Origin: Cercozoa sp. M6MM
Taxonomy: Eukaryota > Endomyxa: Ascetosporea
Assembly: GCA_040357565.1 (NCBI GenBank)
Contig: JBDODJ010000039.1
DNA: 64,000 bases
Direction: 5' to 3' (one strand)
The notes below the pieces were generated by a model. The model was not told the DNA's origin and did not search any database. It worked only from the letters and a program-made list of their open reading frames with translations. This document shows positions 11,445 through 23,218 of the stretch, piece by piece; the stretch's first letter is position 1; the number at the start of each line of letters is the position of its first letter. Position numbers and translations under genes: made by a program.

Positions 11445-12121
11445 CGCATCTCGCGACTCTCTGCCGTGCGATGGCGTGGGCAGTGACTCGACGTGTGGTT
11501 GAAAGTTACCCGACGGGTACAGCGCTGTACCAACGGACGGGAATTCGAAGTTGCAAAGAATGTTTGAAGCGAACGGAAGTGAACGCTGTCATGACCGACC
11601 GCGACGGAACTATCTGAACGGAAATACGTACTGTAGCTAGTTCAGACTACGTAGCCGAGTTTCCCTGTACTGTAAACTTACTGTAACTTACCAGTCCTGG
11701 GGTGGGTCACAAACGCTTGGAAGTAATCCCGGTGGCCATGGGGTCATCCAACTCCCTTTTGAAGGCTTCAAGGTTGGTACCTACAGCTTGGTTTTTAATA
11801 CGGCTCAACTGCTGTATACGACGAATCCGGGGGTGGGCATCCAACTTTCTTTTAAGTACTTCGTCTTCAAAAGGTTGGTACTTCGCCAAGGCTGCTGTAT
11901 ACCGTACGATATTCTTGCGAGTTCGGTCAGCACCCGAATTCGACTGATTTAGATACGTTACTTATGGCTCCACGGTTCGGATTCCTTCATGATCAGTTCG
12001 ATAAGGTCGAGATATCATAACAGCGGCGCAGCTGCGGGACAAGCTATGCATGTCACCCTGACCTCGTCATCACGTCAGTCAAGTCAGGTGTCGCATATCG
12101 CGAAAGCTTCCATCGTCCCGT
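11445..12121. other. Intergenic region holding a dispersed repeat
   Basis: No gene is supported. About 11690-11885 belongs to the repeat family listed separately. The rest is unremarkable apart from several TACTGTA motifs near 11624 and 11672. Confidence 0.5.
11690..11885 (+). repeat. Dispersed repeat family, copy 1 (diverged)
   Basis: Contains CCTGGGGTGGGTCACAA and CCAACTCCCTTTTGAAG, matching the copy at about 45860-46075 (CTGGGGTGGGTCACAAGAGC, ACAACTTCCCTTTTGACG). The copies differ by many substitutions and indels. Confidence 0.5.
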
Positions 12122-14016
12122 TCAGAACACGGCCTCATCGACCTTAAGTTGGAAGTACATGAACAAACACAGCAGCACTGCCGTGCCCCACGTCAGCACG
12201 GCCTTGGACTCGGCCATCTGAGACACATACCCTCGCAATCATCATTGGTGAGAAACCCACCAAAATAGGTGTACCAAGTAAGCGCCATACCGCAGAGGTG
12301 ATGCACCTCGCAGTCGATCGCGCACCAGGAACCAAATGAGTACGGCGAATCCCAGCGTTAGCAATACCGAGTACATCAACCAACCGATGCCTGTGCCACA
12401 CAAAAACTCGTAAACAGCGTACTACTCCTTGAAAACAGCAACGGACGTTTCTTGGGGAAGTCATCCTTGGCATAGGGAGGCAAGCGACCAGGAACAACAT
12501 CTGTCCAGAGCAATTTCCTTTACTAGAACACGCAAAAAAAAAACGTTAAAGTACCGTTCATGGTGTATTGCATGGAACTGCAGATTCTGCGCACAGCACA
12601 TGCCATTGGGTAAGTTACTAAGTGGGGTGCAGACATACGATAGAGTGTATACAGGAATAGAGAGAGGAAAACGCACGAGAAGAGAATGAGTGTGGCAAAG
12701 GCGAACCACGCATCCACCGCCGTCTGCAGACACAAGAAGGCCGAGTGCAGGTACAAGTCGCGTTCCTCCTGCGGCACATTCGTCGTGCTGGCTTCGACAT
12801 CATCGATCGTTTTGGGTGCGTCATCTTCTGTTGCTCCGGCTTCGGGAGAATTGCGGAGACACGGGATGCTATCCTTCGCCGCCTTCTTGAGCACGGCGAG
12901 GTCGCCTTTGATTCGCAAGACATGCACGATCAGCTGCGCAGAGATGCTCGAGTGAGAAAAACCACAGGGATCAGAAGCATCTGACCATACCTTGTATACA
13001 CCTTCGACGGCCCAGATTCCCGCGAGTTGTTCGATGTGCTTGACCATTGCCGGCATCAATCGATACGGCAGCGAGGCCCACACCTGGTCAGTTGCACACT
13101 CGAGGCATGGAGAATTGGAATCAGAAAAACGCAACTGTACCAAGCCAAGGGTTCCGACATAGTCGGCACACCGCTTGTTGACCGAGAAGTACATGCCGAT
13201 GGAGCGTGTGACAAACACGATCAGCGGGTACAGTGCACAGAAGAAGACTTGCTGTAAGCAACAAAAAAAAACACTCATTGCAACATGATATACTCATACA
13301 AAGGTCAAGTGTACCGCAGTGACAGAGTCAACACGCATCCAGGCCTCGGCGAAAGCGACAGAGCACCCGATTTGTGCATGAATCATAAGCTTCAAAAACG
13401 CAAGAGTCTTTCTTTCGACAATAAAAGATAATGAATAAAGAACCTGGACAATGCACTCGCGAGCACTGGTCGTCCAACGTTCCTTCCGTCTAACAACGTG
13501 CAACGCGGCGAATGAACACACAATGCCCAGGCCTACACAGACACACGCGCTGCGAGCATGGGCAGGCGGACGAGAGGACACGTACAGAAAGCGAGAGGCC
13601 ACTGCCAGAAGCGATTGAACGAGTCGCCCAGCATGAAGGGAACCGAAATCACAACAGTGCTTGCAGTGAGCATCGCGACAAACACCACCTGCAGCCGCAG
13701 CGGCATGTGCTCCTGCCGCACTGCGCGCATGAACTGGATTTGGAAGATGCCCGACATGACGCACAGCACCGGCATCTTCACGAAGTGGAACACCGCCTTG
13801 TCCTTGGCCGGGATCAACATCCATCCGAGTGCTAGCAATGTGCTTACAAACTACCCACCGGCATCTTTGCATATGAACTTCGGCACACAGTATCGGCGAG
13901 AAGTACGCTTGTACCGCAATGATGACGGGTGGCAGCCACGACACAGCCTTGTTGTCCTTTGCATCCGTGTAAACTGTTGTGGCTAAACACGGCACGCCGC
14001 GTGCTCGCGGACTCAT
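12122..14016 (-). CDS. Multipass membrane protein, family not recognised
   Basis: Exons in order from about 14016: AVSWLPPVIIAVQAYFSPIL, ALGWMLIPAKDKAVFHFVKM with PVLCVMSGIFQIQFMRAV, then LQVVFVAMLTASTVVISVPF, FFCALYPLIVFVTRSIGMYF, a soluble Cys-containing stretch (SPCLECATDQVWASLPYRLM), an acidic loop (EAGATEDDAPKTIDDVEAST), DAWFAFATLILFSCVFLSLF, GIGWLMYSVLLTLGFAVLIW and a final span ending MYFQLKVDEAVF, stop 12122-12124. At least seven hydrophobic spans are visible. A receptor or transporter is possible, but no diagnostic motif was found. The start codon is not settled. Confidence 0.6.
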
Positions 14017-14440
14017 CTGTCTGGCTGAGTGAAAACTCTGGAAACCTCCAGACTACGTCTGCTCCTCAGAGATCACCTGCAGCCGGATCAGCCAGTTTTA
14101 CCGACAGCAAGCCCGGTGCTGTGGTACCTAAAACAAGCTGATGTACAGTATGATGAAATGCTGCGTTCTGGAGCGACGATCTGCTCTGACTCGGGTCGGT
14201 TTGACCGGTCCCAACGATGATCTGGTTTGGATCCAAGTTTTTGATCAACAAATCCATTAAGCCCGCGGCTTCTGTGTTTAGAGGATTAAATCACTTTATG
14301 TGGGGACTGAGCAGTAACAGTACTTTGTTTTGAGGTTCACAAGTTGTTTGAGCGCTGCGTTTCACATCGGGGTTTTCGCTGCTGTTTCGATCGGGACGAA
14401 AATCTCGATCAACCCTAGGAGTAGCGATCGAGACGAGAGA
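14017..14440. other. Intergenic region
   Basis: No supported exon. It is probably the promoter side of the divergently transcribed genes at 14016 (-) and 14441 (+). Confidence 0.4.
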
Positions 14441-14924
14441 ATGACTTCGCACCACGAGCGCTTCAACAACCTGAGCGAGCGGACTAGTGACCGCGGGCAC
14501 AAATCGGAACGCGCGATTCTGGGATACACGGGTGTCATCCGGGGTTACAATCATGTGCAAGGCAAAAACTTCTCGCGCGTGATCGCCGAGTGCGATGCGT
14601 ACGCTTCGTCGCCGGAAACTTTTGGACGTCTCGCGGTGAAGTCTGCCCTTCCCAAAGACCCTCAGCATATAGTACGTGGTCGCGGGGAAAAGCATGGAGT
14701 GACACCACTCAATCTGACTCGAGCACACCGATCTAGAGCCGTTGACGATCCCAAGGCAAGCGATCGCTGGGTTCCGACTTCTGCCCTTGGTACAGAATAC
14801 AAAGTGCCAGTTTTGTATTGTACCATTCGTACGGAAGGTTATCGGAACCCTACGCAGCAAACAAGTGGGCCGAACACGCAAAGGAAAAGGGCCTCGAACC
14901 CCATGAGCTGCGTAAAGCTGTTTA
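14441..14924 (+). CDS. Small protein with GYTG-type motif, possibly an axonemal microtubule inner protein
   Basis: Starts MTSHHERFNNLSERTSDRGH and contains AILGYTGVIRGYNHVQGKNF. The pattern GYTGxxxG....G.xF/Y is common in flagellar microtubule inner proteins (FAM166/CIMIP2 and related). The first exon ends near 14635. A middle exon (DDPKASDRWVPTSAL) and a last exon (EPYAANKWAEHAKEKGLEPH ending LRKAV, stop 14922-14924) look coding, but the phase of the middle join was not resolved. If the assignment is right, the organism has a cilium. The motif is short, so the functional call is tentative. Confidence 0.45.
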
Positions 14925-16075
14925 GAATAATGCCGAGTTTGATTCTACTGTGACTGGTTCCAATTCCTATTTGCGTGGCAGAAGACACACGACGCTTCCG
15001 TTGCGGCTTGTACTCCGACAACCAAGCTGAGTGCATGAAGCATGAATATGTATGGATACTCGCAAGCGACTGTCTTTTCTGAATTTACAGTACTGCAAGG
15101 GACGCGAATAGAATGTTGTCTTTCACAGGCGAATGAGTCTGAGTCAACGACGTTGCGCACGGGTTGCAGTCACGCCCAGGACTACGAGGAAGCTACTAAG
15201 CTGACACTCTGCAACGTTCGTTTGGCAGGCAACGCAGACCGCATCGCCGACGCCCACGCTCGTGCCCGTTCTCCGCGTCACAGCTCTAGCTGCAACTGAA
15301 ACACACATGCGGTGTACAGTAGCAACAACCCACAAATCGCGAGCCTTGACCCATTTGATCTGATCGGAAATTAAATTGAAGTAAAGCAGAAGTACAATAC
15401 GGTACTATCAGCGCTGCATATATGAAAACAGTAATTTTTTTCAACTCCTTTCCTTCTGTGGCTTTGTGTACAGTTTTTTTTCTTTTGTGTGGTACAGGAC
15501 CTGGCAGCAAATTTATACAGATATTGTACTGTTTCCATAAGTTGGCGCTCGGTACTTGAACTCAATGCGCAGTCCTACGGTAGGTAACACAATATACTGT
15601 AACTGTGAGCAAAAACGAAGTCCTGACCCAGAACAGTAAACTAGGTGAGATACTGCAGTTTAGCATATATACTGAATACCGTATAGGCGGTGGGCTAGTA
15701 TCTGTAGCTGGTTTTCACACCGAACTTCTGTCAATGTCCTCTGGATTTCTAAAAGGGAGTTGTATGGTCCTGTCCTGACGTGAGCGGGCGGTACTAGACA
15801 TGCTCTTATGACCCCAGATTGGTGCAGGGGAACTACATACGTCACTTGGTTTCATATAAGACTCAACTAACTAACTACAGCCAGAGCGACCTGAGCTGTA
15901 ACGTAAAGAAGCGTCAGCGGTAGCAGCGCGAGCTACGCTATGTCTGTTGAAGCTCCGGTCGTGTGTTCTCGCTCCGCAGTCCGTAGATGGAGTTGCACAC
16001 GAGGTCGCGTCGTTGCCGTACATGCGTGTACCATGGGGGCCGTGATGAGGCTGATCACAAGAGTAGTACAATAGT
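14925..16075. other. Intergenic region with weak ORFs and one dispersed repeat
   Basis: A reading frame at 15130-15299 after a CAG acceptor, and a short one near 14975-15080 (RRFRCGLYSDNQAEC), could be exons of a small plus-strand gene, but nothing confirms it. 15700-15890 is repeat family sequence. Confidence 0.35.
15735..15890 (-). repeat. Dispersed repeat family, copy 2 (inverted)
   Basis: Read on the minus strand it gives GTAGTTCCCCTGCACCA, TCTGGGGT, AAGAGCATG, ACCGCCCGCT and ACCATACAACTCCCTTTT. These occur in the same order and spacing at 45885-45985 on the plus strand. Both copies are flanked by AACTAACTA or AACTTAGTTA-type tetranucleotide runs. Confidence 0.75.
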
Positions 16076-16565
16076 TTATAGGAGTAAAACATCAACACTG
16101 CAGAACGGTCTACCTTCGCTTTCGTCATTGCAGGCGCGCTCGAGCGCGAAAAAAGCGTCACCCGTCACGCGCGAGTCTGTTTTGGCAAATCACATATCAG
16201 CAACACACACACAGACACAGACACAGACACAGACACACACACACCAGAAACACAGATGGTCTTACCGGAGCCAGCTTGATGCGCCGAGCCAGTGCGTTTC
16301 ACACGCAACTGCTGCGCCACGGCATCGAGACCGCCGTGTATCAGACCTATCCAACAGCACCACACACGTGCATACACACGTGCATACACACACACACATA
16401 CACACACATACAGAGAGGCAACACAAGCTACCCGAGGTGAGACACTTGAGATCCGACGTGTGCGGGAAATACAACAAACACGACTCTCTGAACTCGCTCA
16501 ACTGGTCCTGCCCATCAGGAAACCAGTCAACAACACAGCAATCAACAAATCAACAAATCAACAAA

Positions 16566-16612
<47 letters not shown>

Positions 16613-16727
16613 NNNNNNNNNNNNNNNNNNNNNNNNNNNNNNNNNNNNNNNNNNNNNNNNNNNNNNNNNNNNNNNNNNNNNNNNNNNNNNNNNNNNNNNN
16701 NNNNNNNNNNNNCACACACACACACAC

Positions 16728-16790
<63 letters not shown>

Positions 16791-17740
16791 AGGCTACCGG
16801 AAGGTTTTGTGCACTAAGTAGCTTCAACAAGTAGGCTTGGTCGTATGCACCTATGCACACATCCAATCAAACACAATCTCAAAACATGAATGGAGTGCGC
16901 TGGGTACCGTGGAAGACAATCCAGTGCACACGGTGGTTCAACACGAGACCACTCGTGAGGAACAACTCGGCCAGCTCTTCCGCCGGTATGCCCTCTCTAT
17001 AGAGAAACGCACGATCGCACAGACACTGTAACCCTTAAAACAACATGAGAGGCAGGAAGACTGTACCTGGCGCATCGCTGGAAGTCTATTCCTGCCTCGC
17101 GCAGCAGCGCAATCGAATCCGGAGCAAAGAGCTGCAATTGCCAGCCACATCAGTCTCATACAAAAACAGAAGACCAGTTTATCAATGTCAGAAGGTACTT
17201 CTCTCTCCAGATCGAAGCGCAAATTGAACTGAAACGTGCATCGTCCTGGCCTGCACACAGAGAAACTCGCATACACTGTGGTACATCAACATGGAACATC
17301 AACAAACACCAAGCAAAAACAGCACTACCGAGGTCGGCCCTGTCGATCGAAAAAGGTGAGACCAACCTACACGACCACACATGCGCACATAGAGAAACAT
17401 AACACCCAAACAGATGCGTCTGACACTCACTTGTATCAGCGACAGCGAGTCGACGTTGAGCTTCACAGAGTCGTAGGCGTGCTCATGCGAAGCGAACTGG
17501 CGCGGCACAGTGCGCAACACAACACTTCACACGAAGCAACTTTATAGCAAGAAGTCAGATGAACAGCCAAACAAAACAGGTACCCTGGGAACTCGGTATC
17601 CATCGCGACACAAGGATAGTCGTCCAGGAACGACTGTGGAACACAGAGTTATAGGTTTCACAACATAAAACGAGGGCAGATCAAGCTACGGCAATCTCGA
17701 GCATTGTAGCCCGCGCGTTGCCGGCCCAGACGTCCACCAT
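16076..17740 (-). CDS. CAF1: CCR4-NOT complex deadenylase CAF1 (CNOT7/POP2 type)
   Basis: Starts MVDVWAGNARATMLEIA, then DDYPCVAMDTEFPGYL with the first DEDD catalytic pair (D and E of MDTEFPG). Further exons give FASHEHAYDSVKLNVDSLSL, RCTFQFNLRFDLERE, LFAPDSIALLREAGIDF, ELAELFLTSGLVLNHRVHWI with VFHG, AYDQAYLLKLLSAQNLP (second catalytic Asp in YDxxYL), FRESCLLYFPHTSDLKCL, then GGLDAVAQQLRVKRTGSAHQ continuing AGSDSRVTGDAFFALERAC (final H and D). All four acidic residues and the His of the DEDDh active site are therefore present. This 3'-5' exonuclease shortens mRNA poly(A) tails in the cytoplasm. The most likely stop is at 16076-16078, and an alternative splice could extend the C-terminus. 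One intron holds a (CA)n run broken by an assembly gap. Confidence 0.9.
16563..16785. repeat. (CA)n microsatellite with internal assembly gap
   Basis: A CA run on both sides of the 100 N at 16613-16712, in an intron of the CAF1 gene. The strand of the repeat is the same on both sides, as expected for one long array. Confidence 0.9.
16613..16712. other. Assembly gap (100 N)
   Basis: Placeholder gap inside a CA array in an intron. Confidence 0.99.
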
Positions 17741-18185
17741 GTATCACCTCTGCACAGAAAACAACAAAAAGCTCAATTCAATCCACACAGCCCTACAAAT
17801 CCGCGCAAATTCAAGCAAACCAGGCGAACAAATTTTGGCACCCAACGCAGACGCAACACACTAGACAATGACGAATCTAGCGTCACTTTGAAGTTTCTCA
17901 CGAGGGACCACCTGCGGTATCTCTAAGAGGAGCCTCTGATTCCGTTCGTTCCAGAAATTGGGCTCCCGGTGCCTCCTGGAGGGTTGTGACGCTTCACCAC
18001 ACAGCACACGTGACAAAAAACAACGTGTCTGTGCTCTGGCACCACGTTTCGTGCCTCAGTCATCTCAAAACGGGCTCGCGAGCTTTGGGCTCAAACTCAT
18101 ATAGGCTCACATTATCTCCTGCTACGTTGTCGCGATCGACGTGCTCCAGTGTGCTGCATCGGATAGTGTTTGTAGGTTTGACCTG
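17741..18185. promoter_or_regulatory. Divergent intergenic region CAF1 / XPC
   Basis: 445 bp between the start of CAF1 (minus) and XPC/RAD4 (plus). No coding sequence is seen. The shared promoter is inferred from layout. Confidence 0.4.
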
Positions 18186-20570
18186 ATGGAGCATCAGAGT
18201 CTCTTCGACAGTGACAGCGAGGATGAAGATTTTGGCGGTGTACCGGAAAAGACAGTCGAAAAAGAAGACTTTGGAGGTGGGCGCCACATGCCGAAGAAGG
18301 CCGAAAAAAAGAAGCCCGAGTCACCGAAAAAGAGACGACGGCCGGCAAAGAAAAGGGCCGAAAAACCCAACAAAAAGGTATCCAGAAAAGGCTGACTTGT
18401 TACCCGACCCTTTTACCCCTTGACACCTTTTACTCATTGTCTCCCCTTTGCCCCCTTATCCTTGTCTACAGCCTAGAAAAACAGTGAAGAAATCCGATCG
18501 CGAAGCAGCACATGCGTTGCACACACTGAACGTCAGCTTGCTCGCGCTCAGGTTAAAAACTCGAACACTTGCCTTCGCGGACGAGTTGCTAGGCAGCACA
18601 CTGCATTCGCTCGTTTGCAAGTACATATTTTCTGCACCTACAGGCATAATAATTCATAAAAAATTGCAGCGATACCGCGCTGAAAGAACGTCATGGGACC
18701 ACGCGAATTCGGGTGCCTGCTCGAGCGCCTCGACCACGCTTCTCCGAGGTGCAGTTGTGTAGCCAACGTTGTGCATCAAGCATGTGAAGCCTGTTGGGTT
18801 TTGCAGTCAGTGCTTTCGCTCAATGAGAAACGCCGGCAGTACTTGGACAAACTCAAGACTGAATTCAGTTTCAGTGATAGTGGTACACAGTTGTCTGTTT
18901 CCAGCACGCGTTCTATATTTGCAACGCAATGCGCACAGAAGACGAAGAAGAGGAAAACACGGTCAAACTGAGCGCACGTGAGCTTATGTGGACGAAGATT
19001 ATCGGCGATGGCTTTGAATCGCTTGAGCAGGTTCATTGTGTTTACCTCCGCAGTTTTTGACTGAATCAACTGGTTATTATTTGTAGCTCGGAACGACAGA
19101 GTTCGATCTGAGTCGATTCAGCGACTCGACTTTCCTGCCAAGGTACAGCACAATTCACTTTGACTTTAAAAAAGTGGAGAACACAGGCGAAACACAGAAT
19201 CTTGCGTGTACTGTTGTCGTCGCTGAAACTGGAGGTGTGTGACGTTGCGAAAGGCGACTGTCTCGACATGATCTGGTACACCCCGTGTTGCTGTAACATT
19301 TGTGTCAAAATGAATCTGCGGTTTTCAAACAGTACGCACGCGAAGCAAAGCGACTGTGAGAGGTGTTTGACACGCCAGCTCATGGACTTCGTTGCAACCC
19401 GAATTGAGCAGAACGAGGATTTTGGTACATTCTTTTGAGGCAATTTTTATTCAATTTCGTTTCTCTTGCAACTGTTTCTTTTGTTTGCAGAAGATTCACC
19501 GGTGAAAAAAGTCTCGATCGATGTCGCTACTGGACTGCTGTTTGCATTGCTTTCGGCCCTGCACGTTCCAGTGCGATTAGTGTCAATTTTGGCACCTGTG
19601 CTGCCGAGTACGGTTCGGGAGCTGCGAGACGAAACTGAACGACTTAAGACAGTGTCGCTTTCTCCAGCTGGTATCGATTCTTTTTAAAATATCAAGCTAT
19701 GATTTTGAGTGTTTTTGTTTTTCCTGAAGCAGAAGAATGCAAGACTGTCTTGCGAAAGCCCGTTGTCGCTGTTTTAAAATCAACCAAACGAAAGCCTCGA
19801 TCGAAAAAAGCTCAACGTGACACCCAACGATGGCTTGAATTTGCTGACCATTCTTCCACGCGGACGCCAAGTATGTGGCTTGAAGTCTTTTGTACAGACT
19901 TGGGTAAGCCAAAACAAGGTTTCTCGTGCTCTCAACATCCTTTTTGTATCACAGGGAGGTGGGTGAGCCTTCGGTTTGGCCCCAAGAACAACGCGATTTT
20001 GTTCGACGACGGCGGAAAAACTCGCGAGCGCTATTTTGAGATTGCGCTTCAAAGCGAAAGCGATGGTGAGTTCGAAAGCGGCAATGACGGTGTCATCGAG
20101 TTTGAAACCATTGATTTCGACGGTGTATGCTCAAGCGGCTACGTTGTGGCATGTGCGCTGGATCACGGCCGCTTCGGCGATGAAAAACGTGATCGCTTGA
20201 ACTTGCACGACGTGACGAAACGTTATTTGCCAAAAGAAGGCTCAAAATCGGTAATTTTCGTTTTCTTGTTTTGTTGATATGAGAAAACACAAGAGAAATT
20301 GACAGAAAGACAACTGGAAGACAGTGTATCGACGGCGCGGCGGTGCTTTGTCCATCGAGCAACACGACTGGTTGAAGAAACTGACCGAACTCGGCGACTG
20401 CAATCCTCTCACAAAAGTAGCCTGCTTTGCCTTCCATACAGAGCCCTTTAGTCTGATATGTTTCACTGTGAGAACAGTCGCTCCACGCAGTGGATGTGTG
20501 GCAACAACAACGCGTGCTCTGGCGCAACGAACCACTTCCTAGCACACGTGCTGGTACTTTTAATCGCGTA

Positions 20571-20611
<41 letters not shown>

Positions 20612-21863
20612 TATATTTATGTTATTTATTGTTGGTGATTATTTGTATATTCACCCCCCTCTCCGCAGCACTGCAGCACCACCCGCTGTTCAGTTCGGCA
20701 TCGCTGGCTCGGAAGTACCAAGTAGCCTGGCCGCCTGCGCCAATTCTCTTCGTAGTCGGTGGCAGGGATGCCAGTGGTAACACACGAAAGCACGTGACTC
20801 AAGTCTGGGCGAAACTTCAGCGGCATGTGCAAGCGAAACCACGCACATCTGTAACCCAGTCAAAGTTCAAGTATCAGAATTAATTTATTTTGGAAGCGTA
20901 GGCCTTGTGCATCACACGAATAGCACGGCAGGATCGAAGCAAGCGACGGCCACAGCATCTACAAGGCACAAAAAAGTACACGGAGGCACTGCTGGGCGAG
21001 TGCGATGACAATGACAAGGACTACGATGAGGATGAACATGGTGTGCTTTCTGTTTGGCTATCCTGCCTGTTGTCTTTACTCTCATCTCTAGGTATTCGTG
21101 TCGTTCCTGCTGCGCACATGCGCGAACTGGTATCTTGTCGCCCCTGCAGCCCACCCTTAATTTCAGTTGTCCGTGGTAGCACTCGGCGGACCTGTGGATG
21201 CGCGAGTTGCGTCGTGTGCGCACCGAGGAGTTGGCACGTGCTCCCAAGACTGTGGCCATGTCCGCTCTCTCTGCGACACCCGGTACACTGTCCCGTCCAC
21301 ATGTATCGGTCTTGTGTACTTTTACTGTACAGGAGCACCTGTACACCTGTACGGCGAATGGCAGACCGAAGTATGGCAACCAGCTGAGGCTACCGAAGGA
21401 AAGGTGCCTCGCAACGCTCGCGGCACGGTCGATCTTTTCACACCGCAACACTTGCCGAAAGGTGCGTGGTCTTATCCTCTTTGGAACCCTTTCGGTTTTA
21501 CTCTACTTCCCTTTAAGGTTGTGTGCACCTGCCATACGCACGTATTCTAAGTGCGGCCAAGGCACTCAAGATCGATGCTGCGCCAGCTCTCACTCGATTT
21601 GATATTCGGTATCTCCCTTTTGACCTCTTGTCTATTAACGTCTATTTCCGATGCTTTCTTCTACCCTTGTTGCACCCCGCAGAGGCAACCGGAGCGTGCC
21701 GATCTACGAAGGAATCGTCGTGTGCAAGCAGGACGCGCCGCGAGTGCTCGAGAAACACGCGCAACTGGAGAAGAAACGTGTCCTGCGCGAGCGGGAGCGT
21801 CACGACAAAAAGATGCGCGCGGCGTGGACCACTCTTTTTCGCACTGGTATCAGCAGCATATAA
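18186..21863 (+). CDS. RAD4: DNA damage recognition protein XPC/RAD4
   Basis: Acidic N-terminus (MEHQSLFDSDSEDEDFGG) then a Lys-rich part. The transglutaminase-like fold follows: LLFALLSALHVPVRLVSIL, TPSMWLEVFCTDL joined to GRWVSLRF, then SSGYVVACALDHGRF and RLNLHDVTKRYLPK, the family's HxWxEVxxxxxGRW...YVxAxxxxxxxxDVTxRY blocks. BHD1: EPLPSTRA, ALQHHPLFSSASLARKYQ. BHD2: DLWMRELRRVRTEELARAPK. BHD3: APVHLYGEWQTEVWQPAEAT, GTVDLFTPQHLPKG, CVHLPYARILSAAKALKIDA, then YEGIVVCKQDAPRVLEKHAQ. XPC flips damaged bases and starts global nucleotide excision repair in the nucleus. The frame stops at 21861-21863 after FRTGISSI. A second open frame (GLAVVIAVVFARLQVRNELS to 22039) follows and may be an alternative last exon. 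An (AT)n run lies in one intron. Confidence 0.9.
20573..20609. repeat. (TA)n microsatellite
   Basis: Alternating TA run in an intron of the XPC/RAD4 gene. Confidence 0.9.
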
Positions 21864-22292
21864 CCTACGCCAATTTTACTGGCCTCGCGGTTGTTATTGC
21901 TGTAGTCTTTGCGCGTCTGCAAGTGCGCAACGAGCTGAGCCAACTCGCGCAGTCGGTGGCATTCCGAGCGAACAAGCCGACGGATCAAAACCACAACGAA
22001 CGTGACTCAAACAAAGCTGAGCCGGACGAGGAGGTTTGAATTTTAATGAAACGAGAGCATCATTCGACCGGACTGGAACGAAGCAACGAGAAACGATCGC
22101 GAACTTAATATTTTAATGGAAGCACGGCTCCACACGCAAGCCAGACCAATTACGTTCTCGGATCGTAGTATAGCTGTCGTGTACGCTCGACTGCGTGACG
22201 TAAAATGCTCCGCTAATAAACGAAATAGAGCGAGCAACGACGGTCGGGTGCAGGAGAACTACTGAGTGGAGAACTACTGAGTTGGTTTCCTA
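21864..22292. other. 3' region of XPC gene and spacer before the transposon
   Basis: Holds the open frame to 22039 mentioned under XPC. A short direct duplication of about 16 bp (GAGAACTACTGAGT) at 22252-22282 lies just before the element's target site. No other gene is seen. Confidence 0.5.
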
Positions 22293-22301
22293 GAATCCAA
22301 C
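22293..22301 (+). repeat. Target-site duplication, left copy (9 bp)
   Basis: GAATCCAAC, repeated exactly at 23219-23227 on the other side of the element. Confidence 0.9.
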
Positions 22302-23218
22302 GGGTTCTGGGGCGTTGAGCCCACTTTTAAATACGCGTGCTAACTATCATCAGTGCATGAGCACATAAGATTAGTGCATAACTGAGTGCGTGGAAGTTCC
22401 GCTAATCCCGTAAACTCGAAGAAAATTGTGATACAATCCTCTTATTTTGTTGCGTTGGAGCGCCGGATTCGCATCACCGCGCTTTGATAATGGCGATCTC
22501 TGCTGCCTGTTTCGTTGTAACGAAAGTTGCGCTGCAGTGCTGACATCAATAGAGCACCCTGGCTTTGGCGTAGTAGCTCTGTCTTTGCTTTGCTGGCAGC
22601 GGCACGGCGTGGTCTTTTGGCGGGAGGTTCGCTGGTCTCACTTGGCGTCCCGGGAGCCATGTTTTGGCTCTCGTAGTCCGGGTCAACTTGATCTGCCACT
22701 TCTGCAGTGTTCTCGTGCAGTGCGTCTTCGCGGGTCAGGAGCGCGTACAGGTCCTGTTTGTGCACATGTACTTGGCGAAGCGCTTTGCCTTCTTGTTGTA
22801 CTTCGTACGGTGTTTCGGGTACACCGGGCGGCCTCCACAAGAGAAAAAATCCACTACATCGGGCAGCAAGGACGCCTTATCAGAGCAGTACGTCTCAATG
22901 AACTCAATCTCCGTTTTGATTGTCACCAGTTTCGACAGAACGCCAGGCATGGTTTTTATCGTGTTCAGTCGTGTGCTTACACTCTACACTTGCAAAATAA
23001 CAACACTATGCTCGTGCTAACATACGAAAAAGACGCGGACAGTCGTTTTATATTTCGTGGGTCGGCGCTCAATTGCCCGATTTTGTGAAGCCAATTTCTT
23101 CGAGTTTACGGGATTAGCGGAACTTCCACGCACTCAGTTATGCACTAATCTTATATGCTCATGCACTGATGATAGTTAGCACGCGTATTTAAAAGTGGGC
23201 TTCAACGCCCCAGAACCC
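22302..23218 (-). mobile_element. Complete short Mutator-like (MULE-type) DNA transposon, 917 bp
   Basis: The element is bounded by long terminal inverted repeats of about 124 bp: left about 22302-22426, right about 23095-23218. Both read GGGTTCTGGGGCGTTGA from the outside and differ by a one-base indel and a C/T change. It is flanked by a perfect 9-bp direct repeat, GAATCCAAC. Long TIRs with a 9-bp target duplication are the hallmark of Mutator-like elements (hAT and P make 8 bp, piggyBac and Kolobok make TTAA). The interior carries one short damaged ORF and no recognisable transposase, so it is non-autonomous. The near identity of the TIRs and the perfect duplication point to recent insertion. 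Confidence 0.9.
22442..22950 (-). pseudogene. Damaged ORF carried by the Mutator-like element
   Basis: Starts MPGVLSKLVTIKTEIEFIET and continues DKASLLPDVVDFFSCGG, KHRTKYNKKAKRFAKYM. A one-base deletion relative to the copy at 5280-5863 then shifts the frame near 22760. The other frame resumes with QDLYALLTREDALHENTAEV, then APGTPSETSEPPAKRPRRAA and RNFRYNETGSRDRH, running into the left TIR. No match to known transposase or accessory protein is recognised. Confidence 0.65.

Noticed and set aside
15880-16010. tRNA-like plus-strand stretch (minus-strand frame reads CGARTHDRSF)
   Set aside because: Such frames often overlap tRNA genes, but the T-stem here has mismatches, no good anticodon stem forms and no matching 5' acceptor strand is found. 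At best it is a decayed relic.
16198-16820. Long plus-strand ORFs rich in His-Thr over the CA arrays
   Set aside because: They are translations of microsatellite DNA and Ns, antisense to introns of CAF1.
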